DNA of 64,000 nt from Pseudotamlana haliotis (GCF_008806375.1 NZ_WAAT01000001.1:24870-88869), one strand, 5' to 3'. Counted from the stretch's first letter, positions 44,257 to 56,500 are shown. Numbers and translations: made by a program. The notes: a model not told the origin generated them from the sequence alone.

Positions 44257-45477
44257 TTACAAAACCTGACCTGTTGACCCTAAATCATTAGGTGTTAATT
44301 TAAAAATAAAATCGGGCGTAATTAGGCTTGATTCATCGCGATGCGATACGTAAATTATAGCAGTTTCACTTTCTGAAGCGATTTTGTTTACCAGTTCGGA
44401 AAATATTCTGGCATCGGCATCATCCAAACTGTTCGTAGGCTCATCTAAAATTAGTAATGGCGGATGTTTTACCATGGCTCTTGCGATTAAAACCAAACGC
44501 TGCTGCCCTACTGATAAGGATAGAAAATCTTTGTTTTTCACTGAAAACAAACCAAGTAATTTCAACCAATCATAAGCAATCATTTTTTGTCTTTCCGTTG
44601 GGTATTTATAAAGTCCGATAGAGTCATAAAACCCCGAAAGCAGCATGTTTTCTACAGAATCTAAACGCTTAAAGCCACGTAAGCGTTCAGCGGCGTAATA
44701 GCCAATGTTATTTCTAATGTCCCAAACGCTTTCACCCGTCCCCTTTTGCATGTCAAATAACGCAATATCTTGATTGTAAGCTTTAGGGTTTTCGCCTGTA
44801 ATCAATGAGATTAGGGTGCTCTTTCCTGAGCCGTTAGCTCCAACTAATTTCCAAAATTCACCTTGCTTAATCTCCCAAGTAATATTTTTTACTACAGGTT
44901 TTTCTCCATAGCTTATAGAAACACCATTAAAGGATACTAAGGTTTTAAAGGTCTTTCTTTCTATTTTTTCAGGTTCTGGAAGCGGTCTCTTGAAAAAAGA
45001 CTGTAAATTCAATTCTAGGACATCTAAATTTTTAATAGGAAGACATTTTCCGTTTTTTATATAGAACAAATTTGTGATAAACGGAAGCAGCTCTTTTTGC
45101 CGCGAAAAAAGTTGTATCAAAACAACTTCACGGCTTAAATTGGATAAGGTTTTTATAATTTCATCTTGTGCCGAAACATCTAAACTATCCAACACATTGT
45201 CAAGGATAATATAATAGGGTGTTTTAGTAAGAATATAAAATAGAAGGGCTTGTTTTCGTTCACCTCCTGAAGCATGAAGCACACTATTATTAGCAGGTGT
45301 AGTTAATAAATATTTATCGTGTCTTTGCTCTTCTTGAATGAATTTATTTAAAGTAATTTCTGAGAAAACCTCACCTTTTTCATGTTCTAAACCCTGAATA
45401 ATTTTACCTGAAACTATATTTTTAAGCAGTGACTGTTTATCTTCCTTATTGGAAATGTAGAAGGCGCTGTGTTCCAT
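44257..45477 (-). CDS. ModF-like tandem ABC ATPase with a degenerate first domain
   Basis: This soluble protein has two ABC ATPase halves and no membrane segment, like ModF/PhrA-type ATPases of unknown role. The second half (about 180-406) is complete: Walker A VGANGSGKST, signature LSVGQQRLVLIARA and Walker B LLILDEPTNSLDD, ending in IYVSHRDE. The first half has the signature SGGERKQALL but no Walker A in the 80 residues before it, and its Walker B reads YIILDNVLDSLD with Asn for the catalytic Glu. It thus looks catalytically dead. Length is 406 aa. I cannot assign a substrate; no permease is adjacent. Confidence 0.8.
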   Translation of the reverse strand: MEHSAFYISNKEDKQSLLKNIVSGKIIQGLEHEKGEVFSEITLNKFIQEEQRHDKYLLTTPANNSVLHASGGERKQALLFYILTKTPYYIILDNVLDSLDVSAQDEIIKTLSNLSREVVLIQLFSRQKELLPFITNLFYIKNGKCLPIKNLDVLELNLQSFFKRPLPEPEKIERKTFKTLVSFNGVSISYGEKPVVKNITWEIKQGEFWKLVGANGSGKSTLISLITGENPKAYNQDIALFDMQKGTGESVWDIRNNIGYYAAERLRGFKRLDSVENMLLSGFYDSIGLYKYPTERQKMIAYDWLKLLGLFSVKNKDFLSLSVGQQRLVLIARAMVKHPPLLILDEPTNSLDDADARIFSELVNKIASESETAIIYVSHRDESSLITPDFIFKLTPNDLGSTGQVL

Positions 45478-45690
45478 GAAAATTGGGTGATTAATTAAAA
45501 ATTAAAAAGGAACAGTTAATAATTTAGCCGCAAGTTTCAGTTTACACGATTAAACATAATATGAAGATGATTCAGTCTCCCCTCCTTCTGCATGATAAAA
45601 CATTTCACTCTTACTCAAGCAATCATTAATCAGCTCATGAATTTTTCATAATTCAATATTAACTTTTTATTTTAAATTTCAACTATTCAT

Positions 45691-46551
45691 TCATAAATCC
45701 TTAGTATGAAAAGGAACTAAACCTTCAATAGGTCTGCGCTCAAAGTTCCCGACTTTAAAGCCCATTTCTTCAGCAACGGCTTTAATTTCATCTTGAGCAA
45801 AAAAGGCAATAGAACCAGCAAAGTGCACTGGTACTGTTTTAAGCTCCTCTTTATATTGCATAATCATGTTTTTAGCAAATAGTCGAATACCGTCTTTAAT
45901 TAAATTAACGATGTACTCTGAGTCTTTGTTTAAAAACATAAATTCAGCAAAATTTGCTAGATATGCATTTGCATTAGGTTGCTTATATAGGTTGTATTTA
46001 ATATAATCAGATTCTAAGTTATATTTAGAACCAAAAGCATGCTCTATAGTAATAGGCATGTGATTGAAATAATAATCTCTAATGAGCTGCTTACCATAAT
46101 AGTTTCCTGAGGCATCATCCATTAAAATATAGCCTAAAGAATTTACACGTTGGTGGATATTTGTGCCATCATAGTAACTACAATTAGATCCGGTTCCCAT
46201 AATACAAACTACAGCTGCTTCTGTAGGTTCATTTATTGTGGCATAAACCGCCGCTAGGGTATCTTCATTAACTTCTATTTCTGCATTTGTGAAAATCTCT
46301 TGTAAAACACCTTTCAATAAGTTTTTAGGGTTTTCAGTTCCGCAACCAGCACCGTAGAAAAACACATGCGTTACTTCTTCTTTATGTTTTTTTAGCTCTT
46401 TACTGCCTTTAATGATTTTAAAAAGTTTCTTTTCAGGTAAAATGGCAGGATTAAGACCCTTAGTACGAATTTTTTCTAACAATTGGTTTCCGTTATTATC
46501 TACTCCTATCCAATCGGATTTTGTAGAACCACTATCAACAATTAAAATCAT
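45691..46551 (-). CDS. BadF/BadG-type sugar kinase (probable N-acetylglucosamine kinase)
   Basis: The ASKHA fold is shown by MILIVDSGSTKSDWIGVD at the N terminus (phosphate-1 loop) and GTGSNCSYYDG (adenosine loop region), with YGAGCGT between. The family phosphorylates N-acetylglucosamine or N-acetylmuramic acid, or acts as a BadF-type ATPase; the sugar kinase role is favoured next to glycolysis genes. The first possible ATG in this frame lies further upstream at 46599, but the segment 46564-46616 is the terminator of gapA. The start at 46551 (286 aa, beginning with the phosphate loop) is therefore the better one. Confidence 0.82.
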   Translation of the reverse strand: MILIVDSGSTKSDWIGVDNNGNQLLEKIRTKGLNPAILPEKKLFKIIKGSKELKKHKEEVTHVFFYGAGCGTENPKNLLKGVLQEIFTNAEIEVNEDTLAAVYATINEPTEAAVVCIMGTGSNCSYYDGTNIHQRVNSLGYILMDDASGNYYGKQLIRDYYFNHMPITIEHAFGSKYNLESDYIKYNLYKQPNANAYLANFAEFMFLNKDSEYIVNLIKDGIRLFAKNMIMQYKEELKTVPVHFAGSIAFFAQDEIKAVAEEMGFKVGNFERRPIEGLVPFHTKDL

Positions 46552-46563
46552 AAGTTCAGAGTT

Positions 46564-46616
46564 AAAAAAAAACTCCACAGAATACTGTGCTTGATACACA
46601 ATAACTCTGTGGAGTT
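46564..46616 (-). terminator. Rho-independent terminator of the pfkA-gapA operon
   Basis: An 11-bp stem TCTGTGGAGTT (plus 46606-46616) pairs with AACTCCACAGA (46571-46581) around a loop that contains a second weak hairpin. On the minus strand it ends in a run of 8 T (plus A-run 46564-46571). It lies 24 bp past the gapA stop. Confidence 0.82.
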
Positions 46617-46640
46617 ATTATAATTAATATTTAAAATAAA

Positions 46641-48652
<2,012 letters not shown>

Positions 48653-48805
48653 TCATTTCTAATTTATTCCTGTAAAATTAATAAACAAAAACCATATTTC
48701 TATAACATAAATCACATTTTAGCAAACAATTAAAACTACAACGTTTTAGTAAACTACTAAATTATTTAAAAATCAAAAAGACCATTCAAAACAGCGTTAA
48801 ATTGT

Positions 48806-51800
48806 CTAATCATCCTTAATTGAAATGTAATCAGGCAGTGCATTTTCGGCCTTATTATCTGTTTTTTCTTCTTCAAGTTCTTGCTCTACCGGTTCTGATT
48901 TTTTTAAGATCTCCTGAATAAGTTCTCTAAAGGTATCAAAATCTACACTATATGCCACACCAATACCTTGAGTATATCCTATTTTCTCACCAAAATTTCG
49001 AATACTGTTTTCACGATTGAATACATTAGCCGTTAAATTACCTTCTTCATTAAGTAGAAACGCAATTTCAACATCACCGGCCACCACCGATTGTGTAGCC
49101 CCACTTCCTCCTACAGGAACTCCAACTTTACCATTAATGATTACACGATCACTTATTTGTGTTTGTAAGGTTACCCCAAAGCGGTCTTCAGTCTGGTAAT
49201 CCGGATTATTTTGCCCCGATTCATAGTTTAAACCAATATTTAGTTTAGAATCGCTTCCGGTGAATAAACCGTTTATAATCCCATTAAGTCGTTCTGCAAT
49301 GGTTCCAGAGAAGTTCAAATCGGCTAAGCCACTAGAAAACGATGCGGTTGATAATAAATATAGGGCCTGATTTTGTATATCTTCTTTAGACTGTAGCCTA
49401 TAATTCAACTCAGATTTTACAGTAGAATTTACATTAGGAAAATCAAAACTAAACTCAGGTTCTGGTTGTTCTAAATCACCTACTAGAGCGATATTGAGCT
49501 CAACTGGTATGCTTCTATTAATTGGTGTATCAAGTAAAGGAGAAGGATTTGCTCGTGTTCTATAAGTCGCTAACATATCGATTTGGGCCTTTAGAGGGTC
49601 GCCTTCCCAAGCAATGGTTCCACCTGGTTGTACAATAAATTCCTTTTGCACCAAGCCTCCATAGGCAAAATTATAAACCCCTTCAAACACCGAGAAATCA
49701 CCCCACATCTTAAACTTTCCGTTGGTGTTAATGGCAACAAGTAATCCGCCACGCCCACGACCTTTTAAAGAGTGCCCAGTACTTTTATCGATAATAATCT
49801 GAACTTCAGCATCTTCAGTAACATCTAAATCGAAATCAAGTTCTAAACCTTTTATTTCCTCAAAAACAATGTCAACGCCTTTTTCCTTAGCCATTTTTTC
49901 TTCTTTGGTAATGAAATGCATGTAGGAATTATCGCCAAATGATTCAGAATCATTTAAAGGAATATTAAATACGGTTCCTTTTTTAGTTTCTCCTACAACT
50001 TTAATGACCAATTGTTCGGTTGGGCCATAAATATTGGCGCTACCACCTAAAAAACCGGTACCATAATAAAGTGATTCTTCGGCTTCTTTAGTATCTAAAA
50101 CGACCAAATTATTAGTGGTTATATCAAGGCCAAGATTCCATTTTGAAAAATTCTCATGACTAATAGTACCACTCAATTGTCCTTTAGATTGGAATTTAGT
50201 ATCGGTGATATTAATATCGTTAAACTTAAAGGTTTGATTGATTAATCCTACTGAGGCATTTTCCGCAAAAGCGTAATCTACATTCAAATACGGAACCCCT
50301 ATACCTGCATCATTCAATAATAATTCGCCATTAATTTGAGGGGCTTTCAAGCTTCCAACGACATTAACTCGCCCAGTGGCCTCTCCTCTAACATTAGACA
50401 ACACGCCTTGTAATAAAGCATTTAACGGATGTAATTTAAAATCTTTAAAATCTAAATTCACATCAATACTGGCTTGTTTTTTAACTACGTTAATGTCGCC
50501 TTGTGCATGAAATGATTTAGCGAAATCATTTTTAATAGAGGCATCTACTTCATAATTTGTAAGGGACTCATTCCCTCTAATGCTCGCATCAAAAGACCCT
50601 AATTCAAACTCATTAATTTTCAAATCGTTTACCACAATCTCTGATGCTGGCAAATAACTACCATTTTGTTGTAAGATTTCCAGTTGACCATTAACCCGAC
50701 CTTCAAACTTTAAACTGTCTAACTCTGGTAAAATTTTATCCAAATCAATGTGAACAAAATCGAGTTTCACATCTTTTTGGGTAGAATCTTTTATAAAACC
50801 AGATAAATTAATGATTTCGTTATTATGGTTTACTTTAAAGCGTTCAAGATTTAAATGTTTTAACTTCTTATCAAACACAATTTTATGATTGTTATCATCT
50901 AGCTCGTTGATGTACCATTTATGATTTTTAACCGTAAAATCTGACTTCTTAAATCCAACCACCGATTTGTTTTCAGTATTAATCGTATGGTAAAAATTCA
51001 GGTTATAAGTATCATCATTACGCTTTCCCCCAACTGCTTCAGCTCGCATAAAAAGCGTGTCATTTAAGGTCACGTTAATCATATTAATTTTTGATAAGTT
51101 GTAATACTTTGTATTTAAGCTATCGGCTTCGATATAAGTATCAAACAGCGGGTTTCCGTTATCGACTTGTAGCTCTACATTATTAACAAAGTAATCATCA
51201 TACTTAATTTTAGGTGATTTAAACATGAGCTTAAATTTACTCTCATCACTTTCTACACGCCCTCTAATGAAGGTGTTTTTAGCCAGTTTAACTTCAGGGT
51301 AAAGTACTTCTACAATTTTATTATAAATCTTAAAATTAAAGTCTATATACTGATCATCATGAACTTGATCTCTTTGGTAATTGGAATAAACGTAACCAAT
51401 AGAGTTTTTAAATAACTTTTGTAAATCATTTAAAACAAACTCGCCGTTTAATTCGCCTTGAATAATATCTGGAGAATTAAAAGACAGGAACCGTTTTTCG
51501 CCTTCAAAACGTGAAGTAACTTCAAACTCATCAAAAGCATAGGTGTCATTTTCATTTTGATATACGGTATTTTTAAAAATGATTTTCCCATAGGCATCAT
51601 CTAAACTCCCCGCATTCATATTCATATTCACCTTACTCTTTAATATGGAAATGCTATCTCTTTTTATAAAATTAAGCGTGTTTAAATCGGCATAATCTAT
51701 AACAGCTTCAAAATCATATTTTTTCACATCTTCAGAGAAATCTACAAGCCCTAAAAAGTTCATTTTTAGATTAGAATCATTAACCATTAAGTTTCCGTCG

Positions 51801-53194
51801 AAAATATTATTCATCACATTTCCGGCTACTTTAATGTCCTCATAATTGTAGCTGTTATATTCTAACCTATAAATATCACCTTTAATCTGGGTGTCAATTT
51901 TTTCGGCGGTAAAACCTTTTCCGTTAACATCAAAATTTAAAGCCCCTATACCTACATTGGGCGTATTTAAAAAAGCCCCGAGGTCAAATTCTTGAACGGT
52001 AACATTCCCTTTGTACGAACCATTATCGATGTCATTAATTTTATCGATTTCTAAATTAGAATCCACAAAACCGATTTCAGTAAATATCTTAATATCGGCC
52101 ACCACTTTTTTTGAAGTGATTTGAGTATTTCCCACAATATTGAACATGCCAACGCGATCGAATGAAGACGGAATAGATCGTCCTAAAATTCCGGGAAGCA
52201 AATGGGTTAAATCGGTGTAGGTTGAAGACAAACTCTTGAATTTACCATCCATATAAAAGTTATCTTCCTCTCTATTAAATAAATTTCGGAATAAAATATC
52301 GCCGTTTACATGCGTTCTATCGGTTGTAGATAACCTTAGGTTAGACATTTTTAAGTCATTGAGTGTCCCAGACAAATCAACATCAAATTTTGCGTGGATA
52401 TTATGTCCGAACTCATCATAAAAGGTATTTAGTTCATCTAAAAGGACATTCGAACCTTTAAAACTGGCTTCAATAGTCACTTTATCTGTAAAAAATTGTA
52501 AATCTTCACGCTTATATAGAAATTTCAAATCACCATTAAGCACCGATTCTTCTGTTTTAATTTGAAGATTTGCAAAAGTCATATCGGTTAAGGTATAAGC
52601 GAAATCGGTCATCATATTTTTCACAACAACCCCTCTGCTATCTACAAAAGACAACGTGTTTACTCTAGTGCTTACGTTACTCCCATCAATCAATAAATTG
52701 GTTGCATTAATATTTAAATCCTTTAAATAAAGCATTTTTGAAGTGGCTCTGTTTTCATCTGCTAAACTAAAAACCGAGTTATAAATAGAAACATCACTAG
52801 AAGAAAGTAAAAATTCACTACGGACTTTAGTAGGGTTATCTCTTTCAAATCGCTTAACGAAAATATCTAGATTCGATTCCGTTTCACCTTCATAGGTTTT
52901 AACATTAAAATGAAGGTTTTCAACGTCAATATCACCAAAAATTAAATTTCCATTGAATAAATTTCTAACACTTAAAATCGAGGTGTTTAATTCTGATGCA
53001 CTAAAGAGCGTATTCTTCTTATAATCCTCAATATAAATATCTTTTAATTCAATATCACCATTAAGTTGCATACTTAGTCGATTAACATAGATATGCGTTT
53101 TGTACTCTTGATTTAATCGTTCAGTCGCGTAATTACCCAGGCGTGTTTGCACATAAGGAATGGCTAAAACCAGCAATAAAATAATAAAGAGCAT
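48806..53194 (-). CDS. TamB-like translocation/assembly module (DUF490) protein
   Basis: TamB-type proteins are long periplasmic beta-strand bridges, anchored in the inner membrane, that work with an Omp85 protein in outer-membrane assembly or lipid transport. A membrane helix at residues 1-16 (MLFIILLLVLAIPYVQ) precedes about 1,400 residues of repetitive beta-strand sequence. It ends in the conserved DUF490 region (about 1,050-1,420, GRGRGGLLVAINTNGKFKMW and DTPINRSIPVELNIALVGD). Length is 1,462 aa. The frame is open for about 15 codons upstream without an ATG, so an alternative non-ATG start with a longer cytosolic tail is possible. It is divergent from tsaD, an order common in flavobacteria. 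Confidence 0.9.
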   Translation of the reverse strand: MLFIILLLVLAIPYVQTRLGNYATERLNQEYKTHIYVNRLSMQLNGDIELKDIYIEDYKKNTLFSASELNTSILSVRNLFNGNLIFGDIDVENLHFNVKTYEGETESNLDIFVKRFERDNPTKVRSEFLLSSSDVSIYNSVFSLADENRATSKMLYLKDLNINATNLLIDGSNVSTRVNTLSFVDSRGVVVKNMMTDFAYTLTDMTFANLQIKTEESVLNGDLKFLYKREDLQFFTDKVTIEASFKGSNVLLDELNTFYDEFGHNIHAKFDVDLSGTLNDLKMSNLRLSTTDRTHVNGDILFRNLFNREEDNFYMDGKFKSLSSTYTDLTHLLPGILGRSIPSSFDRVGMFNIVGNTQITSKKVVADIKIFTEIGFVDSNLEIDKINDIDNGSYKGNVTVQEFDLGAFLNTPNVGIGALNFDVNGKGFTAEKIDTQIKGDIYRLEYNSYNYEDIKVAGNVMNNIFDGNLMVNDSNLKMNFLGLVDFSEDVKKYDFEAVIDYADLNTLNFIKRDSISILKSKVNMNMNAGSLDDAYGKIIFKNTVYQNENDTYAFDEFEVTSRFEGEKRFLSFNSPDIIQGELNGEFVLNDLQKLFKNSIGYVYSNYQRDQVHDDQYIDFNFKIYNKIVEVLYPEVKLAKNTFIRGRVESDESKFKLMFKSPKIKYDDYFVNNVELQVDNGNPLFDTYIEADSLNTKYYNLSKINMINVTLNDTLFMRAEAVGGKRNDDTYNLNFYHTINTENKSVVGFKKSDFTVKNHKWYINELDDNNHKIVFDKKLKHLNLERFKVNHNNEIINLSGFIKDSTQKDVKLDFVHIDLDKILPELDSLKFEGRVNGQLEILQQNGSYLPASEIVVNDLKINEFELGSFDASIRGNESLTNYEVDASIKNDFAKSFHAQGDINVVKKQASIDVNLDFKDFKLHPLNALLQGVLSNVRGEATGRVNVVGSLKAPQINGELLLNDAGIGVPYLNVDYAFAENASVGLINQTFKFNDINITDTKFQSKGQLSGTISHENFSKWNLGLDITTNNLVVLDTKEAEESLYYGTGFLGGSANIYGPTEQLVIKVVGETKKGTVFNIPLNDSESFGDNSYMHFITKEEKMAKEKGVDIVFEEIKGLELDFDLDVTEDAEVQIIIDKSTGHSLKGRGRGGLLVAINTNGKFKMWGDFSVFEGVYNFAYGGLVQKEFIVQPGGTIAWEGDPLKAQIDMLATYRTRANPSPLLDTPINRSIPVELNIALVGDLEQPEPEFSFDFPNVNSTVKSELNYRLQSKEDIQNQALYLLSTASFSSGLADLNFSGTIAERLNGIINGLFTGSDSKLNIGLNYESGQNNPDYQTEDRFGVTLQTQISDRVIINGKVGVPVGGSGATQSVVAGDVEIAFLLNEEGNLTANVFNRENSIRNFGEKIGYTQGIGVAYSVDFDTFRELIQEILKKSEPVEQELEEEKTDNKAENALPDYISIKDD

Positions 53195-53436
53195 TAAGAA
53201 AATGCCCGTTATTTTAAACAGTATGTTAAAAAATGACTTGATAAGCTATAAAATTATGACTTTAATACCCATAAATCACATTGAATTAATAAAAATACAG
53301 TGATTACTTTCAAGTTGATGCAACTCGATATATAATTCTTTACGTTTTTATTAAAAAAATAATTGAGTAGTTTTGCGCTGCGAATAAATCGTTTATTCGA
53401 TGTAAAATTAACAATTATTGTGCCCAATAGAAATTA
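53195..53436. other. Divergent intergenic region tamB-tsaD
   Basis: 242 bp without a gene. It holds the -7 box for tsaD (53368-53375) and must hold the tamB promoter on the other strand. No other structure is seen. Confidence 0.5.
53368..53375 (+). promoter_or_regulatory. -7 box upstream of tsaD
   Basis: TAGTTTTG matches TAnnTTTG exactly, 61 bp before the tsaD ATG. The same eight bases form the -7 box of the TPR kinase promoter at 13948-13955. Confidence 0.42.
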
Positions 53437-54459
53437 ATGTCTTCAGAAAATATATATATACTCGGAATTGAGTCGTCATGCGATGATACCGCTGCATCAG
53501 TATTAATGAACGGTAAAATTTTAAGCAATGTCGTTGCGAGTCAAAAAATACATGAAGCCTATGGTGGCGTTGTTCCAGAATTGGCTTCTCGTGCGCATCA
53601 ACAAAACATTGTTCCTGTGATTCATCAGGCTTTAGAAAAAGCAAATATCACTAAAGAACAGCTTCATGCTGTGGCCTTTACAAAGGGGCCTGGGCTCATG
53701 GGAAGTTTGCTTGTAGGCACTTCATTTGCTAAATCTTTAGCTTATGGTTTAAATATTCCGCTTATTGATGTGAACCATATGCAGGGTCATATTTTGGCTC
53801 ATTATATTGAAGAAGAAGGTTTTGAAAAACCACCTTTTCCATTATTAGCCATGACCATTTCTGGGGGTCACACCCAGATTGTTAAGGTTGAAAATTACTT
53901 TGACATGACTGTTATTGGCGAAACCATCGATGATGCCGTTGGTGAAGCCTTTGACAAAAGTGGTAAAATATTAGGATTAGGCTATCCCGCCGGTCCAGAA
54001 ATTGACAAACGTGCCAAATTAGGTAATCCAAAAGCTTTTGCTTTTACAAAACCAAAGGTTGACGGGCTCAACTTTAGTTTTTCAGGGTTTAAAACGGCTG
54101 TTTTATACTTTATTCAGCGTGAAACGAAGAAAAACCCAAATTTTATAGAAGAAAACCTAAACGATATTTGTGCTTCAATTCAATATACTATTATTGGTAT
54201 TTTAATTGACAAACTTAAACTAGCTTCAAAAGAAACCGGCATAAATCATATTGCTATTGGTGGTGGCGTTTCGGCAAATTCGGGTATAAGGCAAGCCTTA
54301 AAAGATGGCGAACAAAAATTTGGTTGGACCACCTACATTCCTAAATTTGAATTCACCACGGATAATGGCGCCATGATTGCCATTGTAGGATACTTAAAAT
54401 ATTTAGAAAGTAATTTTGCTAAACAAGATGTAGTCGCTTCCGCCCGATTAAAAATTTAA
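53437..54459 (+). CDS. tsaD: tRNA threonylcarbamoyladenosine transferase TsaD
   Basis: TsaD transfers the threonylcarbamoyl group to A37 of ANN-decoding tRNAs, together with TsaB and TsaE. The ASKHA kinase-like fold starts with ILGIESSCDDTAASVL. The metal motif HMQGHILAH is near residue 112, and GETIDDAVGEAFDKSGKILG and HIAIGGGVSANSGIR are family-specific. Length is 340 aa, normal. It opens a run of seven plus-strand genes up to 59355. Confidence 0.97.
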   Translation: MSSENIYILGIESSCDDTAASVLMNGKILSNVVASQKIHEAYGGVVPELASRAHQQNIVPVIHQALEKANITKEQLHAVAFTKGPGLMGSLLVGTSFAKSLAYGLNIPLIDVNHMQGHILAHYIEEEGFEKPPFPLLAMTISGGHTQIVKVENYFDMTVIGETIDDAVGEAFDKSGKILGLGYPAGPEIDKRAKLGNPKAFAFTKPKVDGLNFSFSGFKTAVLYFIQRETKKNPNFIEENLNDICASIQYTIIGILIDKLKLASKETGINHIAIGGGVSANSGIRQALKDGEQKFGWTTYIPKFEFTTDNGAMIAIVGYLKYLESNFAKQDVVASARLKI

Positions 54460-54509
54460 AAATATTTTTAACAAATACCCTATACTAACCCCAAAGCCCT
54501 ACCAATCCT

Positions 54510-55145
54510 ATGATTAAAAAACTACCTTGTCTTTTATTGTTTCTTACTATTTTTTGTGTACAGGCTCAAACTTCTATTGAGAAAGACTTGAAAAAAATTG
54601 AAACCCCTGAGGAAGCTGATGCCTATTTAGAGGAAAACAATTCAAAGCTCAATAAATTAATTACCTTTAATGAGGAAAAACATAAAACCAAACTCGCCAT
54701 ATCACTTTTTAAAAAGAATGTAGGCGGAACAGAAGTCGTTGATCGCGAATATGAAAAGGTTCATTATAAAATTATTAGTAAAACAAGCAACAACTATAAT
54801 CGTGTGTCATACATTTATCTGGATGGTGCTAAATATAATATGAGCGATTTAAATGCGCTAAGAACTAAAATCATCGCGAACTTTAAAGACGGGGCTCCTT
54901 TTGATTTTTTGGCTAAAAGATATTCTATGGATGAACGCGCTACAAAAGGTGGTGACACGGGTTGGTTCACTAAAGGAAAACTCGATACAGCTTTAGAACA
55001 AAGTTTTGTAGATAGCAGCTATGGCTTAAACGATATTTTCACCGTAGATTTACCAGAATCTAACAGATATTATGTGGTTTTAAAAACTTATGAGCCTAAA
55101 GAAATTTCAGAATTAAAAGTTTTAAAAATCACTGAAAAGAAATAA
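54510..55145 (+). CDS. Exported parvulin-type peptidyl-prolyl isomerase
   Basis: A signal peptide (FCVQAQ) precedes a helical region and a parvulin (PpiC/SurA) domain in the second half, with FKDGAPFDFLAKRYSMDERA, KGGDTGWFTKGKLD and LPESNRYYVVLKTYE. It is a likely periplasmic folding factor. The 211-aa length is shorter than SurA, which has two parvulin domains. The rsmE gene begins 3 bp after the stop, so the two are translationally linked. Confidence 0.87.
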   Translation: MIKKLPCLLLFLTIFCVQAQTSIEKDLKKIETPEEADAYLEENNSKLNKLITFNEEKHKTKLAISLFKKNVGGTEVVDREYEKVHYKIISKTSNNYNRVSYIYLDGAKYNMSDLNALRTKIIANFKDGAPFDFLAKRYSMDERATKGGDTGWFTKGKLDTALEQSFVDSSYGLNDIFTVDLPESNRYYVVLKTYEPKEISELKVLKITEKK

Positions 55146-55147
55146 AA

Positions 55148-55852
55148 ATGCAACTTTTCTATAATCCAGACATTAGCGAAATAAGCACTCAGTTGTTATT
55201 TGATAAAACTGAAAGCAGACACATTGTAAAAGTGTTACGCAAAACTGTTGGAGATACTTTGCATATCACCAACGGTAAAGGCTGGATTTTTACCGCTGAA
55301 CTCGTGACGCCAAACATTAACAAATGTATGGCAAATATCATTTCTAAGGAACAGCAAAAACCACGTAACTTCAACTTGCATTTGGCTGTTGCACCTACAA
55401 AAATGAATGATCGCTACGAATGGTTTTTAGAAAAGGCTACCGAAATTGGTATTGAAAGTATTACGCCTATCATTTGTGATCACAGTGAGCGTAAAGTGGT
55501 TAAAACCGACCGTTTTGATCGTATTTTGCAATCGGCTATGAAACAATCATTAAATGCCTATTTACCACAGTTGAATGCACCAGTAAATTTTAAAGATTTT
55601 ATTGAACAAGACTTTTCAGGTCAACTGTTTATAGCACATTGCGAGGAAACCCAAAAGAAATCACTAAAACAAGCTTTAGCCCCTAAAATAGATGTAACCA
55701 TTTTAATTGGCCCTGAAGGTGATTTTTCACCTAAAGAAATTGACTTAGCGCTAGAAAACAAATTTATTCCTGTAACTTTGGGAACAACCCGATTACGAAC
55801 AGAAACGGCGGCGATTGTAGCCTGCCATTCTGTTGCTTTTTCAAACGAATAG
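55148..55852 (+). CDS. rsmE: 16S rRNA (uracil-1498-N3)-methyltransferase
   Basis: RsmE methylates N3 of U1498 in 16S rRNA. The N-terminal PUA-like domain (about 1-70) has SRHIVKVLRK, the SPOUT domain has LIGPEGDFSPKEID, and the C-terminal knot has LGTTRLRTETAAIVA, the diagnostic motifs. Length is 234 aa. It sits between the parvulin and DUF4159 genes with 2-6 bp gaps. Confidence 0.96.
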   Translation: MQLFYNPDISEISTQLLFDKTESRHIVKVLRKTVGDTLHITNGKGWIFTAELVTPNINKCMANIISKEQQKPRNFNLHLAVAPTKMNDRYEWFLEKATEIGIESITPIICDHSERKVVKTDRFDRILQSAMKQSLNAYLPQLNAPVNFKDFIEQDFSGQLFIAHCEETQKKSLKQALAPKIDVTILIGPEGDFSPKEIDLALENKFIPVTLGTTRLRTETAAIVACHSVAFSNE

Positions 55853-55858
55853 CTAACC

Positions 55859-56500
55859 ATGCGATTATTTTTCATCATTTGTTTCTACTTGGTTTCCTTG
55901 AGCTTATCGGCTCAAGATTTGGCTGTTTTAAAGTACAAAGGCGGCGGTGATTGGTATGCTAATCCTACAGCTTTACCTAATCTTATTCAGTTTTGCAACA
56001 GCCATATCAACACTAAAATAAACCCCAAACCCCAAACTGTTGAAACAGGAAGTTTTGATATTTTTCAATACCCACTAATTCACATGACTGGCCACGGAAA
56101 CGTGTTTTTTGATGAAAATGATGCTGAAAACCTACGTAATTACCTCATGTCTGGCGGTTTTCTTCATATTGACGACAATTATGGTATGCAACCTTATATT
56201 ACCAAAGAGTTGAAAAAGGTATTTCCTAATAAAGAATTGATTGAAATCCCATCAAATCATGCAATTTTTAATGTGGCCTATAAATTTCCAAACGGACTCC
56301 CAAAAATTCATGAGCACGATGGTAAGCGTCCGCAAGCTTTTGGAATTTTTGAAGACGAACGTTTAATACTTCTCTTTACTTATGAAAGTGATTTAGGCGA
56401 TGGTTGGGAAGACCATGAAGTGCATAACGACTCGGAAGAAGTTCGTGAAAAAGCACTAAAAATGGGTGCTAACATTATTAAATTCGCTTTTGAAAATTAA
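55859..56500 (+). CDS. DUF4159 domain protein, exported
   Basis: A signal peptide (ending LSLSAQ) precedes a DUF4159 domain (about 20-213). Landmarks are KYKGGGDWYANPTALPNLIQ, a MTGHGNVFF His/Gly stretch, and SGGFLHIDDNYGMQPYI. The fold is related to class I glutamine amidotransferase-like proteins, but the catalytic Cys is absent, so a binding role is more likely. It starts 6 bp after rsmE and its stop abuts the TrmH-like start. Function unknown; a link to the translation machinery is only positional. Confidence 0.82.
   Translation: MRLFFIICFYLVSLSLSAQDLAVLKYKGGGDWYANPTALPNLIQFCNSHINTKINPKPQTVETGSFDIFQYPLIHMTGHGNVFFDENDAENLRNYLMSGGFLHIDDNYGMQPYITKELKKVFPNKELIEIPSNHAIFNVAYKFPNGLPKIHEHDGKRPQAFGIFEDERLILLFTYESDLGDGWEDHEVHNDSEEVREKALKMGANIIKFAFEN

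Noticed and set aside
46552-46599. Upstream extension of the sugar kinase gene
   Set aside because: This part covers the gapA terminator stem and lacks any family similarity; the phosphate-loop start at 46551 is better.
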